NCBI RefSeq assembly: GCF_011398925.1
Contig: NZ_AP022842.1
Coordinates: 3,940,001 to 4,004,000 of the forward strand
Reading direction: 5' to 3'
From: Bacillus sp. KH172YL63
GTDB taxonomy: Bacteria; Bacillota; Bacilli; Bacillales; Bacillaceae_B
Length of the DNA stretch: 64,000 nucleotides
This document shows, in pieces, positions 9,392 to 17,004 of this stretch (the first letter of the stretch is position 1; each line of letters begins with the position of its first letter). A program made the position numbers and the translations under genes. The notes under the pieces are model-generated. The model was given only the letters and a program-made list of their open reading frames with translations, was not told where the DNA came from and ran no database searches.

Positions 9392-9493
9392 GTCTCACTT
9401 TCCATTTTCAGCTATTGCGTTTGTACCAACATACACTATTGTAATTTCGCTTGGGGAATCATTTCAAACTGTAAATGCATCTAGGCCAGTGAC
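9392..9493 (-). pseudogene. Internal fragment of a decayed lipase gene
   Basis: Read on the minus strand right after the stop of lipoprotein 3: VTGLDAFTV-stop-NDSPSEITIVYVGTNAIAENGK-stop. This aligns with ITGLDAMTVINQKSREISIIYVGTDAAADNGK of the intact lipase (about residues 54-85). Two stop codons interrupt the frame and the first about 50 residues are gone, so it is a clear non-functional toxin remnant. Confidence 0.85.
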
Positions 9494-9496
9494 TAT

Positions 9497-10420
9497 TTAT
9501 TTTTTTATAATATAATCCGGGTCTGCCCTTTCAATAGTAGTATCTTTATCTCCGCTCCCCGTAACTTCACCAATCATATTGTCATGCAGAAGAAGATTAT
9601 AGGCCCCATAAGTTAGCCCTTCCGCATTTTCAATAACTTTCGCAATTTCATCTAGTTCTTCGGTGGTCGGATTTGAACCTTTTTTGTTCTTAAAAAGTTG
9701 AATCGTAATATTTATTGACTCAGGGCTTAATTTCTCTAAATTCAATTCCTTGTACTCTTCCCTCGTAGTGTTAGGATTTTCTAAATAAAGTTCAACGATT
9801 TGCTCTGATAATTCCATATCAAAAAGTGAAACAAAATAGTATTCATTTCCAAATCCGAATGATTTAGTATGATTAATTGCTTGAATGGATTCCCCGGTAT
9901 ATGGATAATCTTTTATGACCTCTTCCAATACCCTATTCAACTCATTGAACTCATCTTCATATATCAACCCATAAACCCCAGAAGAAATGGCATTTTCCAC
10001 CTCTCCTTCTAATGAATAAACCTGGTCAGTGAGGATCTTTTTCTCTTTTTGGTCTATGGGTACTACTGCATAGGTATGGAAATTTGGCCTACCAATCGAC
10101 TCAACAAATACACTAGCTCCATCAACATTACCTACAATATTATGAACTTCGACATCCGTTTTATATTGTTCTAAGAAAAAACCTTTCACAGCCTTTTCCA
10201 CTTCTTCACGGTTCTTTTCTGCAATTTTGTCATTTTCTTGGCCATTTTTTAAAGAAAATCCTTCCCCATTATATTCCTGAACACTTGCTAAACGATCGCT
10301 TTGATCCCCTGCATTCTGCGAATTCTTCTTCTCATCCACACCATTACCCATATTCATACATCCGCCAAGTAATAATGAAAGTCCGATTCCATATATGATC
10401 CACTTATTTTTTCTGTTCAT
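9497..10420 (-). CDS. Lipoprotein 3 of the array, DUF1672-like, divergent C-terminal half
   Basis: 307 residues. The signal peptide, LGGCMN lipobox and first 150 residues match the other copies (EKAVKGFFLEQYKTDVEVH, NIVGNVDGASVFVES). From about residue 150 on it diverges strongly: it lacks the RTxESLxNVGGxGxMTP block and has GESIQAINHTKSFGFGNEYYF instead. It regains similarity only in scattered positions and the end (DPDYIIKK). Such a mosaic suggests recombination, or a different lipase variant as target. It follows the truncated lipase gene at 10454-10738 and has the same leader and RBS as its sisters. Confidence 0.78.
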   Translation of the reverse strand: MNRKNKWIIYGIGLSLLLGGCMNMGNGVDEKKNSQNAGDQSDRLASVQEYNGEGFSLKNGQENDKIAEKNREEVEKAVKGFFLEQYKTDVEVHNIVGNVDGASVFVESIGRPNFHTYAVVPIDQKEKKILTDQVYSLEGEVENAISSGVYGLIYEDEFNELNRVLEEVIKDYPYTGESIQAINHTKSFGFGNEYYFVSLFDMELSEQIVELYLENPNTTREEYKELNLEKLSPESINITIQLFKNKKGSNPTTEELDEIAKVIENAEGLTYGAYNLLLHDNMIGEVTGSGDKDTTIERADPDYIIKK

Positions 10421-10453
10421 GAATGTCTAATCCTCCTGATTGGATGGGTTCAT

Positions 10454-10738
10454 TTAAAGAATTATCTCTATTACAGCGCCTGCATCTGTGCCCACAAAAA
10501 TGACTGAAATTTCTTTTGTATTTAGGTTTTCAACAGTTAAAGCATCTAGTCCAGTTGGATCTTGATACAAGGTGTCTTTCACCTCATAATCATGTCCATT
10601 TACCTCAACAACTTTATGCCTCGATAGCTTCTGGTAAGCTACTAATCCTGCTAATTCAACTAAATCCCTGTCCATTTCAACTTGGTTTACATTTGCTATG
10701 TCTTTAGCTTCTATCACAGGCTTCTCTATTTTATTCAT
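10454..10738 (-). pseudogene. Truncated lipase gene (first ~90 residues only)
   Basis: An open frame of 94 residues starting at ATG 10738 with RBS AGGTGG. It corresponds to the first part of the intact lipase: DLVELAGLVAYQK, VNGHDYEVKDTLY, PTGLDALTVEN and ISVIFVGTDAGA align with the intact protein up to its GTDAAA (residue 80). The frame then runs into IEIIL-stop, which is encoded by the leader sequence (AGATAATTCTTTAA) found upstream of every lipoprotein. The break therefore lies precisely at a duplicated leader. The active-site Ser, Asp and His are all missing. It starts one base after the end of lipoprotein 2. Confidence 0.85.
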
Positions 10739-10747
10739 ATTAACCAC

Positions 10748-11659
10748 CTATTCGTTACGAATAATTTCCTGTTCAATTGAATTATCTTTGAACCCTTCGA
10801 ATGATTCCTTATGGACCCCGTTATCACTTACTGCCACTCTATATGTCCCTTTCGGTAGAGCGCTCATTTGCTCAATATCACTTACTACACGGTTCATAAC
10901 CTTTTCACTTGGTTCTGCGTTTTTTTCTTTCATAAAAAGCATAATATTAATTCTTAAGTGATTAGGATTAAACGATTCACCATCATACACTTCTTTTAAT
11001 GCATCATTTGATGTTTTATGGCTTTCCATGAATAAATCATATACAGGTTTTATAGCTTCATCGCTATTTAAAGATGACATAGAGTAATAAGGTGTCATAT
11101 TACCCGCCCCCCCAACATTTTCAAGGGACTCAACGGTTCTTCCTACCACTTCTTCTTCTGAAACAACCTTCTCAAAGTACGCGTCAAGGTTCTTAAATTC
11201 CTTCTCGAATACCAATCTATATAATCCTTCACGAATTCCTCGCTCCACTTCACCTTCCTGGGTACTCACATTCCTAGTCATAATTTCTTCTGTTTCTTGA
11301 TTAATTGGAACAATGGCATAAGAATAAAAGTGCACAGGGCCAGTTGACTCCACAAAAACCGTCACTCCCTCTACATTTCCTACTAAATTATGAACTTTAA
11401 CCTCAAGCTGGTAATTCTCTAAAAAGTAATCCTTAACAGCCTTTTCCACCTCTTCACTTTTAGCCTCGGCAATCTTATCGTTCTCATCGCCATTGTTTAA
11501 AAAGTAGCCTTCCCCTTTATACTCCTGCACACTTACATACTGATCTTCCACTTCATTCTGCGTATTCTTCTCACCCACACCATTACCCACCTTCATACAT
11601 CCTCCAAGAAATAATGAAAGTCCGATTCCATATATGATCCACTTATTTTTTCTGTTCAT
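10748..11659 (-). CDS. Lipoprotein 2 of the array, DUF1672-like
   Basis: 303 residues with the same signal peptide and LGGCMK lipobox as its paralogues. Conserved blocks: QYVSVQEYKGEGYFLNNG, VHNLVGNVEGVTVFVES, FYSYAIVPINQ, VGRTVESLENVGGAGNMTPYY, LPKGTYRVAVSDNGVHKESFEG. It is closest to copy 4 over the first 150 residues. Its stop codon immediately precedes the truncated lipase gene, so the original pairing with a toxin is still visible. Predicted to be exported, lipidated and surface-exposed; the immunity role is inferred. Confidence 0.78.
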   Translation of the reverse strand: MNRKNKWIIYGIGLSLFLGGCMKVGNGVGEKNTQNEVEDQYVSVQEYKGEGYFLNNGDENDKIAEAKSEEVEKAVKDYFLENYQLEVKVHNLVGNVEGVTVFVESTGPVHFYSYAIVPINQETEEIMTRNVSTQEGEVERGIREGLYRLVFEKEFKNLDAYFEKVVSEEEVVGRTVESLENVGGAGNMTPYYSMSSLNSDEAIKPVYDLFMESHKTSNDALKEVYDGESFNPNHLRINIMLFMKEKNAEPSEKVMNRVVSDIEQMSALPKGTYRVAVSDNGVHKESFEGFKDNSIEQEIIRNE

Positions 11660-11863
11660 GAATATCTGATCCTCCTAATTGGATGGGTTCATTTAAAGAA
11701 TTATCTTTATATTGTATAAAGGTCCGCAAATTATTAACAGTTCATTTAGGAAATACATTATTCAATAAGGAAAAACAGGAAAAAAGCAGCAATCTTAATT
11801 CCACTCTTCATTTATTTTTCCCTATTTAAATCGGTAGGAAAACCACAATAAACCCAACCTCAT

Positions 11864-11965
11864 TTACATTTTTTTAGCTTCTTGACCTGCTAATTGCACT
11901 AAGTTTTTATCATCACTATAGACGATAGAATTTGTTTTATCCCTAGTAATTTGTTAACTGGTCAT
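11864..11965 (-). pseudogene. Decayed start of a lipase gene
   Basis: Thirteen bases after the stop of lipoprotein 1, an RBS (AAGGTGG) and ATG at 11965 are followed by an in-frame stop at codon 4. The frame continues as QITRDKTNSIVYSDDKNLVQLAGQEAKKM. DDKNLVQLAG matches NDKNLVELAG of the intact lipase (residues 15-24). The rest of the gene is absent. Confidence 0.75.
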
Positions 11966-11978
11966 TTATTAAACCACC

Positions 11979-12905
11979 TTATTCTTTTATGATCTCATCG
12001 GGGGAGGCTCGTTCAAGGGAATTATCTTTAACACCCTCAAAGGAATCCTTATGAATTCTATTATCATTCACGAAGACACTATATGCCCCCCTTGGAAAAT
12101 CATTTGAGCCCTTTATATCTTTGATAATTTGATTAAAAACCTTTTCACTTGGTTCCATACCTTCTTCTTTCATGAAAAGCATGATGGATATACTTACATC
12201 TTTGGGGTCAAATGCTTCTTTTTTAAACGCTGCCTGTAATTGCTCAAAACCCGCATCAGGATTTTTTATATATAGTTCATATACAGGTTTTATTGCCTCA
12301 TCTTGAATTGGTGATGTTGAAATGAAATAGTAAGGAGTCATATAACCATCCCCTCCTACATTTTTAAGGGATTCTTTTGTCCTTCCAACAACTACTCCTT
12401 CAGTTACGATCTTCTCAATATAACTGTCTAATTGGTTATATTCATTATCGAACAATCGTCTATATAAGCCACCTGTTATTGCACTTTCTACTTGACCTTC
12501 TTGGGACCAAACCTCAACAGATTGAATTGGCTGATCACTCGAATCAATTGGGACAATAGCATAAGTATAGAAAGAAAGAGGGCCAGTTGACTCTACAAAC
12601 ACTGTAGCCCCATCCACATTACCAACAATATTATGAACTTTGACTTCTGTACTATATTTATTCAGAAAAAAATCTTTTACCGCCTTCTCAACCTCTTCTC
12701 GATGTTCTTCTGCGATTCTGCCGTTTTCCTTACCATCTTTTAATGTGTAGCCTTCCCCTTTATACTCCTGCACACTTACATACTGATCTACCACTTCATT
12801 CTGCGTATTCTTCTTCTCATCCACACCATTATCTACATTCATACATCCTCCAAGAAATAAGGAAAGTCCGATTCCATATATAATCCACTTATTTTTTCTG
12901 GTCAT
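11979..12905 (-). CDS. Lipoprotein 1 of the array, DUF1672-like
   Basis: 308 residues; the first gene of the array in the direction of transcription. The lipobox is LGGCMN. Blocks QYVSVQEYKGEGYTLKDGKENGRIAE, VHNIVGNVDGATVFVES, YAIVPID, GDGYMTPYYFIS and the end ASPDEIIKE make it the closest relative of copy 5. Its leader departs from the others about 35 bases upstream of the start, so it may have its own promoter and mark the original 5' boundary of the array. It is followed by a decayed lipase start. Immunity role inferred. Confidence 0.78.
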   Translation of the reverse strand: MTRKNKWIIYGIGLSLFLGGCMNVDNGVDEKKNTQNEVVDQYVSVQEYKGEGYTLKDGKENGRIAEEHREEVEKAVKDFFLNKYSTEVKVHNIVGNVDGATVFVESTGPLSFYTYAIVPIDSSDQPIQSVEVWSQEGQVESAITGGLYRRLFDNEYNQLDSYIEKIVTEGVVVGRTKESLKNVGGDGYMTPYYFISTSPIQDEAIKPVYELYIKNPDAGFEQLQAAFKKEAFDPKDVSISIMLFMKEEGMEPSEKVFNQIIKDIKGSNDFPRGAYSVFVNDNRIHKDSFEGVKDNSLERASPDEIIKE

Positions 12906-12943
12906 GAATGTCTGATCCTCCTAATTGGATGGGTTCATTTAAT

Positions 12944-13461
12944 TAATATCGCATAGAAATTTGTACATGATTAACAGTTCATTTTTCAATAAGAGTATCT
13001 GCCAGTTCCTATTCTTCTCACAGGCATTCTCTTACTCCAATAGAATCTACAATTACATAAATACCTCCTCTATCCAAAACCTAATCTACAAATATAGAAA
13101 TTTATGTAAAAAAGGGCAATTCGCAAAATCACCCCAACCTTTTTAAGCAGTTCAATCCCAAACGGGTGCCGGCTTCCGACTAAGAGAAGAAAAGCATTTG
13201 ATACCAAGACACCCCACAGTTAGCACCGTTATTTTTCACCCCCAAAAAACAGAAGGTCAGCTACCCTAGACATTCTCAACTTTTCAAATTTCCACTGTTG
13301 AGACACCAGTGAACCAATCCCTATATATACTTCTCGCCCTTAAAAAAGCCCCGATCTACCTTTCATTTAGATGATATTTTCTATAAGAAAAAACATCCTC
13401 AATATAAATGGTGTATTACATCATCCTTAGAGTAAAGAAATTAAAACCAAATTCACCCTTC
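12944..13461. other. Intergenic stretch, no gene seen
   Basis: This separates the divergent lipoprotein array and the diguanylate cyclase gene. Short open frames occur but lack ribosome binding sites. The repeated ACTGTTAAT motif upstream of the lipoprotein leaders occurs here too (about 12967-12976 on the minus strand) and may be part of their promoters. Confidence 0.5.
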
Positions 13462-13488
13462 TAACCCCCCCGCGAAATTTGTCGATAT
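13462..13488 (+). promoter_or_regulatory. Sigma-D-like promoter of the diguanylate cyclase gene
   Basis: TAAC (13462-13465) and GTCGATAT (13481-13488) are separated by exactly 15 bases. The B. subtilis sigma-D consensus is TAAA-N15-GCCGATAT, so there is one mismatch in each box. No good sigma-A -35 accompanies the overlapping TATAAT at 13486. A motility-type promoter would suit a c-di-GMP gene. Confidence 0.5.
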
Positions 13489-13525
13489 AATAATGTAGAT
13501 ATATTTTTTAAGGGGTATGACAAGT

Positions 13526-15160
13526 ATGAGTGTAAGATTATTGCTCTCAGGAAGCTTTGCACTGCTGATATTGGTTCTGTCAGTAGCGCTAAGTTATACA
13601 ATCAGCTTCCAAGCATCCAATGAAGTGAAGAAAGAGATCGGTTCTTCCCTTTCAAGTATTGCGTTTCAAACGTCTGATCATTTGGAGCGTTTTATGTGGG
13701 CAAGAAAAGGTGAAATAGATATATTAAGTCAGCTCGATGTCATCAAGGACCCTGATGACCATGAGGAAGTTTACAATTTATTGAGTAAGTTAAAAGAATC
13801 ATTCCCCTCCTTTTCATGGGTGGGATTGACCGACGAAAAAGGAACGGTGCTCAGCTCGACTGACCACCTTCTCGAAGGGGCAGACATTTCTTCGAGACCC
13901 GTTTTTCAGGAAGCGTTGGAGGAGACGTTCATCGGTGATGTCCATGATGCTAAATTACTTGCTGATAAACTGCCGAACCCGACTGGGGAACCGATTCAAT
14001 TTGTCGATATCAGCACGCCCATTGAAAATCACAATGGGGATTTTATCGGCGTCCTCGCCACCCATTTAAGCTGGGAGTGGTCAAAGGAAGTAGAAAAGGC
14101 CATCCTGGATTCGGTGGAGCAAAAAGAATTGGAACAGCTTCAGGTCTTCATCATCAGCCGGAAAGATCAAATCGTGCTTCTTGGACCGAAGGAGATGGTC
14201 GGGAAGCCATTAACGCTTGCCAGCATCGATTCGGCGCAAGACGGCGTCAACAATTATATGATCGAAAAGTGGCCAGATGGTCAACATTATGTCACAGGGT
14301 TCCATAGCGGGAAAGGATACTTGGACTATGAAGGGCTCGGCTGGACCGTACTCGTGCGTCAGCCTGAAGATGTCGCATTTGGGGCGGTCCACGATCTGCG
14401 GAAGAATATCATGTGGATCGGAACGTCGATTGCCTGTATGTTTGCCGTGATCGGCTGGTTTTTGGCAGGGTTCATTTCAAAGCCGTTGCAGAGAATCTCC
14501 AATGCATCGATCAAATTGAGAAACGGTGAAGATGTATCGATCCCGCAGATCAAAGGCATCGAAGAGATCCATATGCTTTCTTCCTCACTTCACGAACTAA
14601 TCACCTCTTTGCTTCATACCGAACAGAAGCTTGGAAAGATGGAAGAGTTGGCTCAGCACGATAAACTGACGGGGCTGCCCAACCGGATCGCCCTGGAACT
14701 GTTTTTACCTGAAGCAACCTTGAAAGCAAAGAAAGAAAACGTGATCCTTTCCTTTTTATTTCTGGATTTGGATGGTTTCAAGGCAGTCAACGACTCCCTC
14801 GGCCATCATGCCGGAGACCTGTTGTTAAAGAAAGTCGCAGACCGAATCAGGAACTGTATGAGTGATGACAGTCGTCCTTTCCGGATTGGCGGAGATGAAT
14901 TCCTTGTCGTGATCGACGGTCCACAGGAAAAAGTTCATGAAATGGAAATCGAGATATCCGGAGAAATCATCGCTAAGCTGAACGAACCCTTCGAACTCGA
15001 TGGGGAAATTGTACAGATCGGATGCAGTATCGGCGGGGCTTCCTGGCCACAGGCTGATCCGGATCCCCAGAAAGTGATCCGCTACGCAGATCTAGCGCTT
15101 TATGAATCTAAGAGGGAAGGGAAAAATAGGTGTACGTTTCATCAATTGCAGCCAGTATAA
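13526..15160 (+). CDS. Membrane diguanylate cyclase (dCache-HAMP-GGDEF)
   Basis: 544 residues. It makes cyclic di-GMP from two GTP. A membrane helix (about residues 4-25) is followed by a ~250-residue extracytoplasmic double-Cache sensor (FSWVGLTDEKGTVLSSTD, FVDISTPI). Then come a second helix (about 290-315), a HAMP segment and the GGDEF domain, with DLDGFKAVNDSLGHHAGD and an intact signature RIGGDEFLV (about 455-459). No RxxD inhibitory site is seen in the usual place before GGDEF, so product inhibition may be absent. ATG at 13526 sits ten bases after AAGGGG. An ATG at 13517 overlaps the RBS too closely. A repeat element begins immediately after the stop codon. Confidence 0.93.
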   Translation: MSVRLLLSGSFALLILVLSVALSYTISFQASNEVKKEIGSSLSSIAFQTSDHLERFMWARKGEIDILSQLDVIKDPDDHEEVYNLLSKLKESFPSFSWVGLTDEKGTVLSSTDHLLEGADISSRPVFQEALEETFIGDVHDAKLLADKLPNPTGEPIQFVDISTPIENHNGDFIGVLATHLSWEWSKEVEKAILDSVEQKELEQLQVFIISRKDQIVLLGPKEMVGKPLTLASIDSAQDGVNNYMIEKWPDGQHYVTGFHSGKGYLDYEGLGWTVLVRQPEDVAFGAVHDLRKNIMWIGTSIACMFAVIGWFLAGFISKPLQRISNASIKLRNGEDVSIPQIKGIEEIHMLSSSLHELITSLLHTEQKLGKMEELAQHDKLTGLPNRIALELFLPEATLKAKKENVILSFLFLDLDGFKAVNDSLGHHAGDLLLKKVADRIRNCMSDDSRPFRIGGDEFLVVIDGPQEKVHEMEIEISGEIIAKLNEPFELDGEIVQIGCSIGGASWPQADPDPQKVIRYADLALYESKREGKNRCTFHQLQPV

Positions 15161-15242
15161 GGGGAGCAGGGGGACGGTTCTCCTGCTCCCATGGCTACCT
15201 ATACAAAAAAGAAGCAAAGGAACCGTCCCCTCGCACTAGAAG
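15161..15242 (+). repeat. REP-like palindromic element, copy A
   Basis: An inverted pair of the core GGGGACGGTTC (15170-15180) and GAACCGTCCCC (15220-15230), framed by GAGCAG/CTGCTC- and GAAGCA-type arms. The 64 bases 15170-15233 are identical to copy B at 15789-15852. It begins directly after the stop codon of the diguanylate cyclase. Confidence 0.85.
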
Positions 15243-15313
15243 CAAGCGTCATGGGTAGGCATGTCTCAGTCTCCCTTCTCATAAACTGTAAATAAAAGAA
15301 GGGAGTTGGTTTC

Positions 15314-15676
15314 ATGCTTGAGTGGAGCGCCGCCGTTGCAGCTGTCGCCTTTACCATTCTTGTCATCTATTTCATTTTGACATTACGAAAAATCATGGCG
15401 ACATTGGATGACACACAGGAAACGCTGTCTGAGGCAAGGGCTGCCGTTCATGGCATCACAGAGGAAGCAGAGGAACTGATGCATACTGCCAATCAAATTT
15501 CCGTTGATGTAAAAGGAAAAATGGAAGCTGTGGACCCTTTGATTGAGTCGGCCCATGATATCGGGGATATGATCCATGATGTGACAAGCTCGATGAAAAG
15601 GACGGCCCTGCAGAAGAATAACCGGAAAACCATTCACCCAAGGGAAAACACACCTGTGCAAATTAAGTTGAAGTAA
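15314..15676 (+). CDS. DUF948-like membrane-anchored coiled-coil protein
   Basis: 120 residues. An N-terminal membrane helix (about 5-28, WSAAVAAVAFTILVIYFILTL) is followed by a long helical segment with heptad-like spacing (LDDTQETLSEARAAVHGITEEAEELMHTANQISVDV) and a basic tail. This layout is that of DUF948 (YtxG-like) proteins of Bacillaceae, usually linked to general stress and of unknown function. RBS AAGGGAG precedes the ATG. The gene sits between two identical REP-like copies (A and B). Confidence 0.8.
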   Translation: MLEWSAAVAAVAFTILVIYFILTLRKIMATLDDTQETLSEARAAVHGITEEAEELMHTANQISVDVKGKMEAVDPLIESAHDIGDMIHDVTSSMKRTALQKNNRKTIHPRENTPVQIKLK

Positions 15677-15780
15677 GCAAAAAATGGGGCCAGACCAAGG
15701 CCTCTTCTTTTGCTTATGAATACTTGTTGAGTCAGTCACACGCTTTTTTAAAAGCAGTATAACAACTAAAAAAGATATAC

Positions 15781-15858
15781 GAAAGCAAGGGGACGGTTCT
15801 CCTGCTCCCATGGCTACCTATACAAAAAAGAAGCAAAGGAACCGTCCCCTCGCTTCCC
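15781..15858 (+). repeat. REP-like palindromic element, copy B
   Basis: Cores GGGGACGGTTC (15789-15799) and GAACCGTCCCC (15839-15849). It is identical to copy A over 64 bases including the spacer, so the two are recent copies. It ends just before the convergent gene at 15863. Confidence 0.85.
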
Positions 15859-15862
15859 CCCC

Positions 15863-16951
15863 TCACCCCATCTTCATCCGCCAATTAATCTCCTTCAAAT
15901 CAAACTCCTCATATCCCTGCATCTTCCCCCACTCCTTCATTTCTTCATGTTCAGGATGGGCGGGGTCTTGAATGATGGAGAGGGATTGTTCATAGCCCGG
16001 TTCTGAGCCTACATCTTCAGGCGGGGCGTTTCCTTCTCCGTCCAGGCATATTGGATCATTGGAATTGACGTCGTGGAGCACTTCCTCCAATTCGATAAGA
16101 TGCTCCCAGTTATCACCGAAGTCATAGGTGTAGATGATCCTCTCCGACAGGAACGGCTTCACCTGATAATCGGTTTCCATTTTCACCGGGTAACCGCAGT
16201 CGTCGGTTAAGGCTTCTTCTTCGCATACCAGTTCTAGGCTCGGCGTGATGGATCCGTCTTTTCTCTTCTCATAAACGGTAAAATCATGGAGGTGACTGTC
16301 ATACCAGCCGAACGCTGCTTGAATGGCAGTGTGGAGCCCTCTGAACGTAGTGTTTGCCGGTACCCTGATCTTCCTCCACACCGAGTGGCCTTGAAGATCC
16401 AGCGTCACCTTCAGGACAAGGGCGTCCCGGTCGAACACGGGCTTGCCGGTCATTTCCTCCAGTGCCTTGTACATCGCTTCATTCGGAGAGAAATAAGAAT
16501 TTCCTCCATCTCCAACAAGCAGCGAACTGATCCACCTGCTCATCTTCACCTGCACAATCGATTCCGGCTCCCAATATTTTTCTGCAAAATGGACCGATTC
16601 ACATGCTTTGTTTAACCTGGCAACAAGCTTTCTGTCCTTCGTCTTGGCGAACGTGATGTCTGGTGCCCCACTCAAATATTCGTCAATCACCTGGTCGGAA
16701 ATCGATTCACCGCGGAACACTTCTCGCATTGCCCTCACAATCAGCTCCTGAATATTCTTTCGATCCTTCGCCTTCAATCCATATAGCACGATGGCATACC
16801 GGTTTTGGTCATTCACGAGCACAAGAAATTTGTATCTACCGTTCTTTACAATATTGGCGTGCCAGGAAACCAACGGATTCACATTTTCCGCCTCTGTGAC
16901 AGGCGTGACCTTCAATTCGTCAAGAAGCTTTTTGGTACATTGAATTAGCAT
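15863..16951 (-). CDS. pRiA4b ORF-3-like domain protein with DUF6933-like N-terminus
   Basis: 362 residues, cytosolic. The N-terminal 150 residues (MLIQCTKKLLDELKV, SWHANIV, RYAIVLYGLKAKD) resemble the DUF6933 family. The second half has the plasmid pRiA4b ORF-3 signature: LKVTLDLQGHSVWRKIRVPANTTF, LHTAIQAAFGW, HLHDFTV, YDFGDNWEHLIELE. Both domains recur together in bacilli; the molecular role is unknown. ATG at 16951 is supported by AAAGGAG. The stop codon lies right beside repeat copy B. Confidence 0.8.
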   Translation of the reverse strand: MLIQCTKKLLDELKVTPVTEAENVNPLVSWHANIVKNGRYKFLVLVNDQNRYAIVLYGLKAKDRKNIQELIVRAMREVFRGESISDQVIDEYLSGAPDITFAKTKDRKLVARLNKACESVHFAEKYWEPESIVQVKMSRWISSLLVGDGGNSYFSPNEAMYKALEEMTGKPVFDRDALVLKVTLDLQGHSVWRKIRVPANTTFRGLHTAIQAAFGWYDSHLHDFTVYEKRKDGSITPSLELVCEEEALTDDCGYPVKMETDYQVKPFLSERIIYTYDFGDNWEHLIELEEVLHDVNSNDPICLDGEGNAPPEDVGSEPGYEQSLSIIQDPAHPEHEEMKEWGKMQGYEEFDLKEINWRMKMG

Positions 16952-17004
16952 AAGGACTCTCCTTTAAGACTTTGTATTTCCAGCATTATATCATGCCCAC
17001 TCTT

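Larger units (their letters stand above)
7737..12943 (-). repeat. Five copies of a ~105-bp leader plus signal-peptide sequence
   Basis: Near-identical copies lie at about 7737-7843, 9149-9256, 10359-10466, 11598-11705 and 12844-12943. Each contains AGATAATTCTTTAAATGAAC, a CCCATCC box, the AGGAGG site and the codons up to the lipobox cysteine. The mature parts are far less similar. The copies mark the boundaries of tandem units and would serve as recombination sites for toxin loss. Confidence 0.85.

Noticed and set aside
12961..13146. 61-codon open frame upstream of the diguanylate cyclase
   Set aside because: It lacks an RBS, its composition is AT-rich noncoding-like, and no family resemblance was seen.
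15161..15858. Inverted repeats A and B as transcription terminators
   Set aside because: The hairpins are long but lack T-runs, and the same sequence occurs at five places, including inside reading-frame ends. They fit a dispersed repeat better.
15161..15858. DUF948 gene as cargo of a composite transposon
   Set aside because: The flanking copies are REP-like elements without transposase genes or target duplications that I could see.
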